A program made the translations under genes and the position numbers. Source: Defluviitaleaceae bacterium (GTDB lineage: Bacteria; Bacillota; Clostridia; Lachnospirales; WQUN01). Taken from it: a stretch of DNA of 5,713 nucleotides. This document shows positions 5,607 to 5,713 of this stretch, piece after piece; within the stretch, counting starts at the first letter, position 1; every line of letters begins with the position of its first letter. The stretch is taken from contig WRKK01000182.1 of assembly GCA_009782245.1 (NCBI GenBank), positions 1 through 5,713 on the forward strand, written 5' to 3'. The notes beneath the pieces are model-generated. The model had not been told where the DNA came from. It was given only the letters and a program-made list of their open reading frames with translations, and searched no databases.

Positions 5607-5703
5607 ATTAGCGGGGTCAAGGGGACGCGTTCCCTTGCGGGTCCAGGGCAGCGCCCTGGCGGGTGTGGGCAGCCTGCCCGCCGGCAGGCGGGCGCCCCCG
5701 GGT
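5607..5703 (-). repeat. GC-rich three-hairpin modular repeat element, copy B (inverted, with extra palindrome)
   Basis: Read on the minus strand, this is the same element as at 3504-3582. Bases 5607-5642 are identical to 3547-3582 in inverted orientation. The third hairpin (CAAGGG/CCCTTG) is unchanged. The middle hairpin is CCAGGGC-GCT-GCCCTGG instead of CTAAGGGC-GCT-GCCCTTAG, a change that keeps pairing. In the first hairpin most of the three-base loop is replaced by a 22-base palindromic insert at 5672-5693. The insert can fold as GCCTGCC/GGCAGGC or as GCCCGCC/GGCGGGC. The linkers of form (C)CCCGC are kept between stems. The outer boundary lies near the window end and is uncertain. Confidence 0.82.
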
Positions 5704-5713
5704 TTTATCTTTT

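Larger units (their letters stand above)
5343..5713. other. Gene-poor repeat-rich intergenic region downstream of fhs
   Basis: These 371 bases contain no confident gene. In order they hold a possible 28-codon small ORF (5370-5456) with AAAAGG eight bases upstream, the 23-bp tandem array (5421-5544), an AT-rich stretch with the 9-mer AAATTTAAC twice (5559 and 5579), and the inverted hairpin element reaching almost to the edge. No canonical intrinsic terminator for fhs was found close to its stop codon. Confidence 0.7.

Overview
The window looks like a piece of chromosome from a motile, anaerobic member of the Bacillota, most likely Clostridia. The basis is moderately AT-rich coding sequence, strong AGGAGG-type ribosome binding sites, frequent TTG starts, a CsoR/DUF156 metalloregulator of the Bacillota type, an ATP-dependent formate-tetrahydrofolate ligase (fhs), a FliS-like flagellar chaperone and a chemoreceptor. 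This assignment is an inference; no rRNA or tRNA is present.

Layout. The left part is on the minus strand: a membrane-anchored C39-family cysteine peptidase (277-1170) followed by the first 70 codons of a FliS-like gene that runs off the left edge (1-212). A 10-bp tandem repeat fills the gap between them. A divergent AT-rich promoter region (1171-1364) separates this pair from a plus-strand pair: a CsoR-family regulator (1365-1679) and a methyl-accepting chemotaxis protein (1691-3490). The receptor's ribosome binding site overlaps the csoR stop codon, so the two are probably co-transcribed. Next comes a GC-rich element made of three consecutive hairpins (3504-3582), then fhs (3630-5342). The last 371 bases hold no confident gene. 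They contain five 23-bp tandem repeats (5421-5544) and a second, inverted copy of the hairpin element (5607-5703) that carries an extra palindrome in its first loop.

How the parts relate. FliS and the chemoreceptor point to flagellar motility, but the two lie on opposite strands and share only the divergent promoter region. The csoR-receptor pair suggests that metal, or possibly thiol/persulfide, status controls production of a receptor that has no extracellular sensor domain of its own and instead carries an array of about five HAMP-like repeats. fhs makes 10-formyl-tetrahydrofolate and sits alone between the inverted hairpin elements. The region is rich in repeats at several scales (10, 12, 23 and about 25 bp). 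The most distinctive observations are the modular hairpin element with stem-preserving changes between copies, and the metalloregulator-chemoreceptor coupling.
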